A DNA stretch of 64,000 nt from Janthinobacterium sp. PAMC25594. GTDB lineage: Bacteria > Pseudomonadota > Gammaproteobacteria > Burkholderiales > Burkholderiaceae_D. Within the stretch, counting starts at the first letter, position 1, and every line of letters starts with the position of its first letter. The stretch spans positions 1,054,001-1,118,000 of the forward strand of contig NZ_CP080377.1 of the NCBI RefSeq assembly GCF_019443505.1, in the 5' to 3' direction. Made by a program: the position numbers and the translations under genes. Shown here piece by piece: positions 8,174-16,954 of the stretch. The notes under the pieces are model-generated. The model had not been told where the DNA came from and did not search any database. It saw nothing but the letters and a program-made list of their open reading frames with translations.

Positions 8174-8716
8174 CTACATATCTCCGCCGCGTAACAAACC
8201 TCCCGCCCGGCCGGAATGACTGTCGTGAATGGAGCTCAGTTCGCTCACCATGTCCTTGACGCGCTCCAGCTCCAGGCCGGCCGCACCGAAGACGGGCGCG
8301 ACGCCGGTTCCTTTGCAACTCGTGCAGATGCCATTGCCCAGTAGCACCCTGACACCGGTACCGCTGCAGCCCTTGCACTTGCCGTCGAGCCAGTGCGCCA
8401 GCGACTTCTCTGCCACGCGCCGGTACAGCGCCTGCGCCGCTTGCGCATCCCATGCTGTGTTTTCTGGGAGCCAACGGCGCGTCCGGCCGCGCTTGATCAC
8501 CTCGACAGTCCAGATGCGCAGCAGCTGCGCCAGGTTCTGCTGGTTGCCTTCGAACAAGCGGTTGAGCGTGCCGTCTGCGTACTTCACGCGGCACAGCAGC
8601 GCGCCGATGTCGCCGGCCAGCGCTGCGGCTGCCAGCGGGTCCGTCTGGTGGTGTAGAGCGTCGTCCATCAGGTTGCTCGAACCTATCGATGCGATGTAGC
8701 GGTCAGTAAAGCCCAT
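8174..8716 (-). CDS. Phage antitermination protein Q-like, zinc-finger type
   Basis: A 180-residue protein with two DnaJ-type cysteine motifs in the C-terminal part, CKGCSGTG near residue 113 and CTSCKGTG near 131, forming a likely zinc ribbon. The lambdoid Q family represented by E. coli Qin prophage YdfT has the same CxxCxGxG pairs. Q proteins bind near the late promoter and let RNA polymerase pass terminators. Its place after the replication genes and just before the late promoter and head genes fits Q. Identification is from motif and position; sequence similarity to lambda Q itself is not claimed. Confidence 0.65.
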   Translation of the reverse strand: MGFTDRYIASIGSSNLMDDALHHQTDPLAAAALAGDIGALLCRVKYADGTLNRLFEGNQQNLAQLLRIWTVEVIKRGRTRRWLPENTAWDAQAAQALYRRVAEKSLAHWLDGKCKGCSGTGVRVLLGNGICTSCKGTGVAPVFGAAGLELERVKDMVSELSSIHDSHSGRAGGLLRGGDM

Positions 8717-8814
8717 GGGTGCCTTTCGTTTTATGGCTCCATGTTAACACCCATTTTTGGTTTGCAATAGCCCAGCAGCATTAGCACATTAACTGGTCAG
8801 ACATGTGCCCGCAA

Positions 8815-10542
8815 TTAAAACTCTTCCCACTCTGTGGACGACGATTTGGCAACGACTTTAGCCCGCTGAGAAGAAGGGGCAACATTCTTTTCATGGCCTT
8901 TGACAGCCACTGCACGAGGATGCGCTTTTACCACTTTCGGCGTAACGTTGATTTTAGCTGCATGCCCACGTGTACTTCCGTCAAGCGTTCCCAAAACAAA
9001 CATACTGACAACTTTTTCCAGGCTTGCAGCCTGATCCTGAAGAGACTCAGCAGCAGCCGCTGATTGCTCAACCAAAGCCGCATTTTGTTGAGTAACGCTG
9101 TCCATCTGCATAATCGCTTGATTTATCTGCTCAATTCCAAGTGTTTGCTCACGACCGGCTGCTGAAATTTCACTGATTATATCTCCCACCCGGCGGACGC
9201 TTTCGACGACTTCGGTCATAGTAACGCCAGCCTCATGTACAAGCTTAGAGCCATTGCCAACTTTTTCTACAGAGTTCCCGATCAAAAGTTTAATTTCCTG
9301 AGCTGCAGTCGCACTACGATGAGCCAAGTTGCGAACCTCAGTGGCAACTACAGCGAAGCCCCTTCCCTGCTCGCCAGCACGTGCTGCCTCCACCGCGGCG
9401 TTCAAAGCTAATATGTTGGTCTGGAAGGCGATACCATCAATCACACTAATGATGTCAACTATCTTTTTCGACGACTCATTAATCTCCTCCATCGTGGTAA
9501 CTACCTGTGCAACTACAGCGCCACCCCGGCTAGCGACCTCCGAAGCAGTGACCGCAAGGCTGTTTGCCTGGCGCGCATTGTCAGAATTCTGTTTAACGGT
9601 ACTTGTTAGCTCTTCCATTGAAGATGCAGTTTCCTCTAATGAACTGGCTTGCTCCTCGGTCCTTGATGATAAATCAAGATTTCCGGCAGCGATTTCTTGA
9701 GATGCGGTTGACATGGTCTCGGTACCGCTACGAACATCACCAACAATTTTACGCAAGTTATCGTTCATTACCTTTAGGGCGCCTAGGAGCAACCCAGTTT
9801 CATCAGAGGTCTTCACCTCGATTTCACTTGTGAGATCTCCTGCTGATACGGTCTGCGCGACAACAACAGCTCGATTGATAGGTTCGACAATAGAGCGCGT
9901 GATCAACCATGCAATAATCAGACCAAAAACCACAGCTGCAGCACTTAAGGAATACATCAAAGTCCGTGCAAAAACGTACGTATTCTCAGCAAGCACTGTT
10001 GCCTCGTCGTTCTGCCTTTTTTCGCTAGCGTCCAAAGTCTCGAGGTCTGCATTCCATTTAAGCTGAACTGCCCTCAGGTCGCCCATCAAAACCTTAGTAG
10101 CATCGGCACCCTTATTTGCCAAACCAAGGGCGATTACTTTTTCAATAATTGGCTGGGCGGCGAGGTTTGCCTCGCGAATACTTGCCAGTAGCGCAGTCTC
10201 TTCGGGAAGTACCCCATATTTATCGAGCGTGACTCGGAGAGTTTTTTCTGCATCCGCATAAACCTGAGCTTGGGCTCGTAAACGGTCAACCTCCTTGCTC
10301 ATGCCGGCAATATCTTCTAACAATACGATATTTCTTAGGGCAATCATCCTATCTGCGACGCTGGCGCGCATGGTCGCTGCCATATTTGCCTCAACGTTGT
10401 TTGCTTTCGTTACAGTCTCCATGGAGTCCTGGATCGCAGACATCCGGCTTAACCCCAAAATCGCCACCGCTACGAGCATCAGCAAAACCACACCAAACGC
10501 GCAGCCGAGCCGCAGACCAATTTTCATGTTTCCGATGTTCAT
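8815..10542 (-). CDS. Methyl-accepting chemotaxis protein (prophage cargo)
   Basis: A 575-residue chemoreceptor, apparently complete. It has a transmembrane helix at about 8-30, a periplasmic four-helix-bundle sensor of about 160 residues, a second transmembrane helix near 190-212, a HAMP domain, and a long cytoplasmic signalling hairpin with the conserved tip (GIAFQTNILALNAAVEAARA). The C-terminus ends in EWEEF after a flexible linker, close to the NWETF-type tether for CheR/CheB. A GGGAG ribosome site precedes the ATG. Its DNA is AT-richer than the phage genes on both sides, as expected for acquired cargo. The ligand is unknown. Confidence 0.95.
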   Translation of the reverse strand: MNIGNMKIGLRLGCAFGVVLLMLVAVAILGLSRMSAIQDSMETVTKANNVEANMAATMRASVADRMIALRNIVLLEDIAGMSKEVDRLRAQAQVYADAEKTLRVTLDKYGVLPEETALLASIREANLAAQPIIEKVIALGLANKGADATKVLMGDLRAVQLKWNADLETLDASEKRQNDEATVLAENTYVFARTLMYSLSAAAVVFGLIIAWLITRSIVEPINRAVVVAQTVSAGDLTSEIEVKTSDETGLLLGALKVMNDNLRKIVGDVRSGTETMSTASQEIAAGNLDLSSRTEEQASSLEETASSMEELTSTVKQNSDNARQANSLAVTASEVASRGGAVVAQVVTTMEEINESSKKIVDIISVIDGIAFQTNILALNAAVEAARAGEQGRGFAVVATEVRNLAHRSATAAQEIKLLIGNSVEKVGNGSKLVHEAGVTMTEVVESVRRVGDIISEISAAGREQTLGIEQINQAIMQMDSVTQQNAALVEQSAAAAESLQDQAASLEKVVSMFVLGTLDGSTRGHAAKINVTPKVVKAHPRAVAVKGHEKNVAPSSQRAKVVAKSSSTEWEEF

Positions 10543-11166
10543 GTTTTTACTCCCAATTAGCGTTCACGGTATTGCTAGGCCTTGATTAGAAAACATCAAA
10601 ACCAAGAGAAATTTTTCGTACTGCAATTTATTGGTGCGCGGCGAGGTGGCGACCGCGAGGAGAACAGGTGGTCACAGGCAAAAAATGGCGACCATTAGCG
10701 ACTAATGCTCACTTATAATTACATAGTAGACTAATTTCCCAGTGGAAACATCTGTATTTCCAAGTTGTTACAGATCGCAATCTTCATAAAATGAACCTTT
10801 CGTTAATATTATTAATATTGCATATTTTTCACCTGCTAAACAGAGGCGCTAGCTATCAGCATTTCAGAATAAATTCCGCGGTGCAATACAAAACACATGC
10901 ACATTATCGAGCCACATGACGGCGATGGGCTGAACGCGGCACCAGCCAATGCTGGCAGTTGAGGCCATATTGCCGAAGTTCTCCCGCCTTTCCGTCGGGA
11001 TATAGATTTACAACAAGGGTCGTGCTACTGCACGAGAACGTCGGCCATCCCTTGGTGATAGGTTGGCGAGGCAATGTTAAGGATGCATATTGGCACAGCG
11101 CTGCGGAATTTTCATTTCTTGATTTTTCATTTAAAGCCTTTTAAGCCGTTTTTTCTGATGGGTACG
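10543..11166. other. 624-base AT-rich stretch without a recognisable gene
   Basis: It separates the chemoreceptor from the helicase-loader gene. It is clearly AT-rich, with T runs near 11100-11155. No ORF with a ribosome site stands out. It probably holds the chemoreceptor promoter and a boundary of the acquired segment; I could not point to a definite sigma-70 or sigma-28 promoter. Confidence 0.5.
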
Positions 11167-12060
11167 TCACTTCGTGGCGGCCATGACCCTTGCGCAGTGC
11201 GGCGGTGCCTCAGGCAAATCCTGAGCGGCATTCGCAGCCTGGACGCTCGGACGTTTCCCCCTATGCGATTCCCAATCGAAGACAACCAGCCTGCCACCGC
11301 CCTCGCGCAATCGGTCAAACGCGCGCGCGCCCAGGAACTGCTCCAGGCCGGCCGCGTCTAGGTTGCTGATGACGATGGTCGGGCGCGCCGCCTCGTAGCG
11401 GCCGTTGATGATTTCGAACAGGATCAGCTTTTCCGTGTCGCTACCGTGCTGTACGCCCACCTCGTCGAGAATCAGCAGGTCTGGGTCAACCAGGTCGCGG
11501 ATGGCCTGCGCCTCGGTGCGCCCGGCGCCCTTTGCGTAGGTTTCCTTGACGGAACGCACCGCGCGCATCACCGACGTGAAGACCGCTTGGCAGCCGTGGC
11601 CCATGATGTGATGGGCAATGCCCACGGCCAAGTGCGTCTTGCCGGTACCGACATCCCCAGCGAAAATCAGGCAGGAGCCAGTGGCCCGTGCATCTTCGAA
11701 GTTCTCGGCGTACCGGGTGGCCACGGCCAGCGCGCGCTCGGCGCCTGGGCAGTCCGGCCGGTACGATTCGAGGCGGCGATCAGCAAAACGCTCGGGAATA
11801 GCGGCACGGCCGAGCTTTGCGCTCCATTCGCGCGCCTTGAGCTCCTGGCGCCAGGCGGCGCGCTGCTCGGCCTCGCGTACCTGGTCCTCGACGTTCATGC
11901 AATCCGGGCACCCGGACCAGGCGCCGCGAATCAGCATTGCCGTGTACTCGCCGTGCATTGGGCAGCGCTCGATCTGCGCGCTGGCGAAGCGCTTCTTGCC
12001 TTCAAAAGGTGCCATCTGCCCCAACGCCCTTGTGGTAATCCTGCTTGCCAAAGTTTCCAT
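11167..12060 (-). CDS. DnaC-like helicase loader ATPase
   Basis: A 297-residue AAA+ protein. The frame is open further upstream, but the ATG at 12060 is chosen because AAGGCG precedes it and the upstream part only shadows the replication gene. An N-terminal Cys/His cluster (CPMHGEY, then CPDC) is followed by Walker A GDVGTGKTH and Walker B LLILDEVG. Such proteins deliver the host DnaB helicase to the phage origin, the role of lambda P. It overlaps the end of the initiator-like gene by 59 bases. Confidence 0.85.
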   Translation of the reverse strand: METLASRITTRALGQMAPFEGKKRFASAQIERCPMHGEYTAMLIRGAWSGCPDCMNVEDQVREAEQRAAWRQELKAREWSAKLGRAAIPERFADRRLESYRPDCPGAERALAVATRYAENFEDARATGSCLIFAGDVGTGKTHLAVGIAHHIMGHGCQAVFTSVMRAVRSVKETYAKGAGRTEAQAIRDLVDPDLLILDEVGVQHGSDTEKLILFEIINGRYEAARPTIVISNLDAAGLEQFLGARAFDRLREGGGRLVVFDWESHRGKRPSVQAANAAQDLPEAPPHCARVMAATK

Positions 12061-12808
12061 GAATGACGCCTTTTTGTGTTTGCGTTGCGCTGACTGCCCA
12101 GTCGGCCTTGTAGTGCTCGCCTGGCCCAAAGAACGTGGCAGGCTGTTTCGTGAATTGCGGCTCGGTGCGAGATAGCAGCACGTAGTTCGCATACCGTTGA
12201 ACGCCAGCAAGGAGCGCTTCGGCCGGTACGCCCTCCTTCCGGCGGGCCGTCCAGCCCTTATAAGAATCTTTTTTGCTTGCACCGGGACGTGGCGGGTACG
12301 CTTGCCAGGCCGTTTCGAATTCTTCTGGGTATGGATCGGGAGGCGAAGCCGACGAAGGTTTTAGGTTTACTGGTTTATGGTTATTGGTTATTGGTTCTTG
12401 GTTAGTTGCCGAGCCGTTGAGCGTCTGTTCAACGGTCGTTGCAACGGTCGTTGAATTCCCGTTCATCGCCTGTTGCAATTTCAATGCTCTTTTGGCAGCA
12501 GATGCCTTACCAGCTGCCGATTTCTGGCTATTCGACGCGCGGTATGCCTCCAACTCTTCCTCGCACCGCTGGTGATACCAGCCGGTCGGCGTTTCGATGA
12601 AAAACTCGTTCAACGTCTGTTCAACGGCCGTTGCCTCCTCGTCGGAACGTGCGAGGATTTTTCGGCACAGCGCGGCCCGGTCCAGCGTCAGCGGCTGCTC
12701 AGTGTCATAGTAGGTGTCGAGCAAATCACGGTACACGCTGCGCTCAATGCGCGTCAGGTGCCGGGTCGCGCGGTCAAAATCGCCGATGTGATGGCTGTAG
12801 TAATTCAA
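12002..12808 (-). CDS. DUF1376-containing phage replication initiator (lambda O-like position)
   Basis: A 268-residue protein. The start is a TTG at 12808 in the overlap TTGA with the preceding stop, with GGAGGG a few bases upstream; the longer frame to 12997 only shadows the upstream gene. Residues 1-100 match DUF1376 (YYSHHIGDFDRATRHLTRIE, then YYDTEQPLTLD). The middle is a low-complexity linker whose DNA carries iteron-like repeats, and the C-terminal part resembles primosomal replication proteins. It sits directly before the helicase loader, like O before P in lambda. Initiator function is inferred. Confidence 0.8.
   Translation of the reverse strand: MNYYSHHIGDFDRATRHLTRIERSVYRDLLDTYYDTEQPLTLDRAALCRKILARSDEEATAVEQTLNEFFIETPTGWYHQRCEEELEAYRASNSQKSAAGKASAAKRALKLQQAMNGNSTTVATTVEQTLNGSATNQEPITNNHKPVNLKPSSASPPDPYPEEFETAWQAYPPRPGASKKDSYKGWTARRKEGVPAEALLAGVQRYANYVLLSRTEPQFTKQPATFFGPGEHYKADWAVSATQTQKGVIHGNFGKQDYHKGVGADGTF
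12364..12633. other. Candidate phage replication origin inside the initiator gene
   Basis: Two repeat families lie in the linker-coding part. A roughly seven-base repeat of the type TGGTTAT runs about six times from 12364 to 12405 and is AT-rich. The palindrome CAACGGYCGTTG occurs at 12430-12441, 12442-12453 and 12622-12633, within a 20-base direct repeat CGTCTGTTCAACGGYCGTTG. Lambda has its origin, iterons plus an AT-rich region, in the same place inside gene O. The origin role is inference. Confidence 0.6.
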
Positions 12809-13212
12809 AGCCGGCCCTCCTGCACGCGCGCCGCGCCGAACAGCGCAGCCACCAGCGGGTCGCCCACGGCGCCCGCCTTGCGGATCCAGTACTTGCTGCG
12901 CCAGCGCGCCTTCATCGAATCCCAGCGGCCGTCCTGCTTGGCCTTGGCTTCGAAGCGCAGGCGAACCTGGCGCTTCGTCAGATGCTTCAGCTGGCACGGT
13001 GCGTCCGGCAGATCACCCACGGCATACACCGCCATGGCGGCGCCAGCACGCGGGTGCGGCTTCCAACTTGCGATGTAAATCTTGCGCGCGGAATGCAGCA
13101 GGCGCACCCACCGCAGCACGGCCGCCTGGCTGACGCCCGACTTGATGACGATCTCGGCCTTGGTACCGGGCATCGCGCCCAGCACGAATTCACTGAAATT
13201 TGCGCGCGTCAC
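12805..13212 (-). CDS. Putative winged-helix DNA-binding phage protein
   Basis: A 135-residue protein starting with GTG at 13212, overlapping the stop of the upstream gene (GTGA). The N-terminal 60 residues (TKAEIVIKSGVSQAAVLRWVRLLHSARKI) look like a helix-turn-helix or winged helix; the C-terminal part is basic with RWRSKYWIRK. It is translationally coupled at both ends within the replication operon, so a role in DNA handling is likely, but the family is not one I can name. Confidence 0.65.
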   Translation of the reverse strand: MTRANFSEFVLGAMPGTKAEIVIKSGVSQAAVLRWVRLLHSARKIYIASWKPHPRAGAAMAVYAVGDLPDAPCQLKHLTKRQVRLRFEAKAKQDGRWDSMKARWRSKYWIRKAGAVGDPLVAALFGAARVQEGRL

Positions 13213-15836
13213 TTTGCATTCTCCTCGTCCATCAGTTCCATATCGAACAGCGTAGGCATGCTAACTTCGCGCTCCATAGCTTGGCAGTAGTGCACTTGGT
13301 CAGCGAAATATGCCGGGTTCAGCTCGCTGCCGCGGCCTTGGCGGCCCAGCTTCATTGCGCGTACGGGAACAGTGCCCAGGCCACAGAATGGATCGTAGAT
13401 CACCTCCCCCGGGTTGCTGTAGCGGCCAATCAGGCGGTCAACGATATCGATCTGAAACGGGCAAACGTGCTTTTCGACAGCACGAGCCGACTGCTCGCCG
13501 TTCAGGGTGCGCATGCGCACGATGTCGTGCCACACGGCCGGATCGGCGCTGCCCGGCGCCAGGCTGAGATAATCGGCAGGCAGTGCCTTATTGGCCAGCA
13601 GCGCCTCGCCGACCTCGACGTGGTATTCATAGTTGTAGACGTTGCCCAGCGACATGCTGGTGAACAGCTTAGCCAGCTTGCCCGGGCCGAAACTGGCCAG
13701 CTCGGCCGCGCCCAGCAGGCGATCGCCACTGGAGCGCCAGAACGCATGCGCGTCGACCTGCCAGCGCGCCACGCTGTAGCCAGTACCAGGAATCGGCGCG
13801 GCCTTGCGGTCAAACGGGATCCGGTCGCCGGCATCGTCCAGGCACATTGGCTTGGCCTTGGTCACAGGCGTATCGGCATAGCCACGGCTGCGGTCCGTCT
13901 GCGGCTTGTGGAACAGCAGGATGTATTCCGGCGAGCCGACGCCCATCTTCGTGCCGTCCTTGCACACTTCGGAATAGCCCAGGCGGTAGGTCTGGTTGTT
14001 TTCGCGCACCACGTCGGTCACGACGGTGATCATGCCCATGTAATCGAAACCGTGCTTGATGCCGTGGAACAGCGCCTCGGCGTGGAACGGGCTGACGGTG
14101 GGCACGCCGGCGCCGGTAACGTTGCCAAAATTGATGCGGTCCTTGACGTGGCAGGCGTAGATGCGGCCCGGCTGCAGGATGCGCAGCAGTTCCGGCGTCA
14201 GGAAGTCCATCTGCGCCCAGAAGTGATCGTTGTCCTGGGTGTGGCCAAAGTCGTTATAGCTCGGCGTGTATTCATAATGGTTGGCGAACGGGACGCTGGT
14301 GATGATCATGCCCACCGAGTTATCCAGCTGCTGCATGGCTTCGAGCACGCAGTCGTTATTGGCCACCGAGAAGCGCTCGCCGGCCACCACGGCGCGCTCG
14401 ACGCCGATGGTGCGCGCCAGCGAATCCTGCATGGACAGCTGGTCCAGGCCATAGGCGCGGATGATCTGCCCCATCTTGGCCTGCATTTCGTCGTGGCGGC
14501 GCCATTTTTCCATCAGATCGGCCAGCACCTTGCGCTCGACCTCGGTGTGGATGATGTCGATGCGCACCGCGTGCTGCTGCTGGAAGCGCTGGACGCGGTG
14601 GATGGCCTGGATGAAATCGTTGAACTTGAAGCCGATGCCCGCGAAAATCTCACGGTGGCAATGCACCTGGAAGTTACAGCCGCTGCCGGCGATGATCGGC
14701 TTGGTCGACAGATCCTTGATCTTGCCGTCACTGAAATCGGCAATGCGCTGCTCGCGCTGGTCCAGGTCCTGCGTGCCCCAAACGCTGACCACGCCGGGCA
14801 CGGCCGCCTGGATGGCGTGGCGCTCGTCCTCCAGGTCGTGCCAGATCAGGAAGTGATCGTCAGGATCCGCCGCCATGATTTCGGCAACCTTCACCACGCG
14901 CGCGGCCATGCTGTCGCGCTTCTCGCCGGCGGCGGCCGACAGGCCCATGGCCACGTTCGGAATCAGCAGGCCCTGGCCGTTTTTCTCGGCGCCGGCCGTG
15001 CTGTAATTGCTCGGCACCTCGTGAAAGCGCACATCCAGCGCCGGCAGGTCGTAGCCCTCGTCCGAATGGCCCAGGTCGCTCGGGCGCTGGATGAAAACCG
15101 CCCAGCTGGCCACCCAAAGCCAGAATTCCTGCTCCTTGTGCGGGTACAGCGTCAGGTTGCCCGCCTTCTCGCTGTCTCGCTGGAAAAAGCGCGTCAGGGC
15201 CTGGCCAGTGTCCATCACACCCAGGAATCCGGCATAGTGGATCAATTCCTTGAAGCGGTTCGGCGACGGCGTGGCCGTGTAGACGAATTTGAACTCGACC
15301 TGCTCGAACAGTGGCAGGAACTCTTGATAGGTCTTACTGCCGTAGCTGCGCAGCACGCTGGCCTCGTCCAGACCGACGGCGCGGAACTTGCGCACGTCGA
15401 TCTTGCCCTCGCGTACCGATTCGTAGTTCGTCAGGTAGACGACGTCCTGACCATCGATCTCGGCGTCCGTGCGGATAAACCGCACTTGTACCTCGTATTC
15501 GCCAGTGAAGCGCTTCGCGGCCTCGCGGATGAATTCTTGACGTACGCCCAGCGGCAGCACGATCAGACGCAGGCCCGGCCGGTGGATGCCAATCTGGCGC
15601 ATGACTTCCAGGTTGGTGCTGGTCTTGTGCAGGCCGAACGAGGCGAAGATGGCGCGCTGGCCGCCTGCCAAGGCCCAGCGCACGATGTCACGCGTGTGCG
15701 GCTTGAGGCCGGGATGGATATCGGCCAGCGGCACGTCGAAGCCCTTGCGCTGCGCCAGCTTGATCTTGGCGCGTAGGAATTCGCTGTACGCGGCTTCTTT
15801 CAGGTATTTTTGCTCTTGCGGGCTAAATGCACTCAT
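13209..15836 (-). CDS. Fusion of SF2 helicase-like domain and N6/N4-type DNA methyltransferase
   Basis: An 875-residue protein. The N-terminal half has SNF2/DEAD-like motifs: a Walker A variant FGLHKTS near residue 70, a DEAS box (LDEASVLRS) near 155, TATPSPN, and QAIHRVQRF as motif VI. The C-terminal third is a methyltransferase with motif I DPFCGLGT near residue 815 and, before it, SVPFANHY in the place of the catalytic (D/N/S)PP(Y/F) motif. Similar fusions occur in other phages and probably protect phage DNA from restriction. The altered motif IV (Val for Pro) appears normal for this subgroup as far as I recall. The target site is unknown. Confidence 0.8.
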   Translation of the reverse strand: MSAFSPQEQKYLKEAAYSEFLRAKIKLAQRKGFDVPLADIHPGLKPHTRDIVRWALAGGQRAIFASFGLHKTSTNLEVMRQIGIHRPGLRLIVLPLGVRQEFIREAAKRFTGEYEVQVRFIRTDAEIDGQDVVYLTNYESVREGKIDVRKFRAVGLDEASVLRSYGSKTYQEFLPLFEQVEFKFVYTATPSPNRFKELIHYAGFLGVMDTGQALTRFFQRDSEKAGNLTLYPHKEQEFWLWVASWAVFIQRPSDLGHSDEGYDLPALDVRFHEVPSNYSTAGAEKNGQGLLIPNVAMGLSAAAGEKRDSMAARVVKVAEIMAADPDDHFLIWHDLEDERHAIQAAVPGVVSVWGTQDLDQREQRIADFSDGKIKDLSTKPIIAGSGCNFQVHCHREIFAGIGFKFNDFIQAIHRVQRFQQQHAVRIDIIHTEVERKVLADLMEKWRRHDEMQAKMGQIIRAYGLDQLSMQDSLARTIGVERAVVAGERFSVANNDCVLEAMQQLDNSVGMIITSVPFANHYEYTPSYNDFGHTQDNDHFWAQMDFLTPELLRILQPGRIYACHVKDRINFGNVTGAGVPTVSPFHAEALFHGIKHGFDYMGMITVVTDVVRENNQTYRLGYSEVCKDGTKMGVGSPEYILLFHKPQTDRSRGYADTPVTKAKPMCLDDAGDRIPFDRKAAPIPGTGYSVARWQVDAHAFWRSSGDRLLGAAELASFGPGKLAKLFTSMSLGNVYNYEYHVEVGEALLANKALPADYLSLAPGSADPAVWHDIVRMRTLNGEQSARAVEKHVCPFQIDIVDRLIGRYSNPGEVIYDPFCGLGTVPVRAMKLGRQGRGSELNPAYFADQVHYCQAMEREVSMPTLFDMELMDEENAK

Positions 15837-16306
15837 GGGTGTTCCAATGTAGGTTTGATGGCGGCAGGCGCTGCATCGAGCAGGCCCAGCGACCGTAAAA
15901 TTTCGTGTGTGGTGCTGACGGCCGCGCGAAAGGCAATCTCCAGGCCAGCGAGCGACAGCTCAGTCGGGCGCGGGCGCCGGCCGTCAAGCACGTCGTGGCA
16001 GGCGCTGCAGCCGAACGCCGCGGCCGTGTCCGGCGCCTTCAAGCCCATGCCCTTTCCGTCTGCAAGGAAATTGCTGTGGCAGAGCACGGTGGTGTCAGGG
16101 TCGAAGTTGCAGATGGCCAGGCGCAGCGTGCAGTCCTGGCCGCGCGCGGCGCGCCGGATCGGCGTCGAGCGCGGGCCTTTGGCCTTCAAGCTGGCCTTGC
16201 GCTTCGGTGCCGTGCGCTGGTGCGATTGCACGGAGAGCATGCCGGTGCTGGGCATGGGTGAGGTGCGCTTGAGGCCGGCGCCGGGCTTCATGGGTGAGCG
16301 TTTCAT
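15833..16306 (-). CDS. DUF1364 (YbcO/Rap-type) phage endonuclease
   Basis: A 157-residue protein. A basic Pro/Lys-rich N-terminus is followed by ARGQDCTLRLAICNFDP, then HSNFLADGKGMGLKAPD and CSACHDVLDGR, the zinc-binding Cys/His pattern of DUF1364. E. coli YbcO of this family is a DNA endonuclease thought to act on recombination intermediates. Its stop overlaps the start of the helicase-methyltransferase gene (ATGA). Its start faces the plus-strand gene at 16363 across 56 bases. Confidence 0.82.
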   Translation of the reverse strand: MKRSPMKPGAGLKRTSPMPSTGMLSVQSHQRTAPKRKASLKAKGPRSTPIRRAARGQDCTLRLAICNFDPDTTVLCHSNFLADGKGMGLKAPDTAAAFGCSACHDVLDGRRPRPTELSLAGLEIAFRAAVSTTHEILRSLGLLDAAPAAIKPTLEHP

Positions 16307-16362
16307 TCCCCACCGCCAATACTCGACGTGTTACGATTCCGCCAACCTAAATTGGAGGTGGA

Positions 16363-16944
16363 ATGGCTTGGTACGATAAGTGGGTAGTCATGGTTATCGC
16401 CGCCGCCATAGGCGTAGCTGGATATAGCGGCATACCCTGGCACAAAATGGGCGTCGCGGAGTGGGCGTACTGGGTCGGCGCCGTTGGCTCTATTGGTGCC
16501 ATAATCGGAGCGTTCATTCTTGCCTCGAAGCAGAGCCGAGACAGCGCTGCGCTCCAAGCAGCGACGGCTGCCCAGAAAAAAAAGGAACGCGATCAATCGG
16601 TGCGGCTTGTAATTGATCATTGCTTTGCCGCAATCTGCGGACTGCCAGGGAGATTGCAGCGCCGCGAAGACTATGAGACTCACCTGAAAATTGTCCCCCG
16701 AACCGTATTCACAAACTTGCAAAAGCTGTTGTCTGCCGCTCCCCTCTACGAAGTAGGCGATGAAAAAATTGTCGTCGCGGCAATGCTCATGATGGATGCG
16801 ATGGATAGCACGATGGTTTTGATAAATGAAATTGACAATATGAGTCCGGCACAGCGCATCGCATTCTGGGATAGCCTCTCCACCAGACTTGAAGAACAAA
16901 GGAGTCGGGCCAGAGGCATAAGAGCCAATCTCTACGCTGCCTAA
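16363..16944 (+). CDS. Two-TM membrane protein of unknown function (paralogue A), antisense to early operon
   Basis: A 193-residue protein with a GGAGG ribosome site. Two membrane helices lie near residues 8-26 and 33-55 (WVGAVGSIGAIIGAFILA), followed by a cytoplasmic helical domain of about 130 residues. It is clearly related to the product of 17410-18015: both have the WxxAxGSxxAIxGA second helix and an AxPxxEVG segment followed by xDxM. It lies on the strand opposite to the phage early operon, between two minus-strand genes, so it looks like a moron expressed from the lysogen. Superinfection exclusion or another anti-phage role is plausible but unproven. I know no named family. Confidence 0.8.
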   Translation: MAWYDKWVVMVIAAAIGVAGYSGIPWHKMGVAEWAYWVGAVGSIGAIIGAFILASKQSRDSAALQAATAAQKKKERDQSVRLVIDHCFAAICGLPGRLQRREDYETHLKIVPRTVFTNLQKLLSAAPLYEVGDEKIVVAAMLMMDAMDSTMVLINEIDNMSPAQRIAFWDSLSTRLEEQRSRARGIRANLYAA

Positions 16945-16954
16945 AAATTTTGTT

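Noticed and set aside
13200..15776. Plus-strand ORF of 858 codons
   Set aside because: It is the mirror frame of the helicase-methyltransferase gene, whose product has clear domain motifs. The plus-strand product is His/Arg/Val-rich without motifs.
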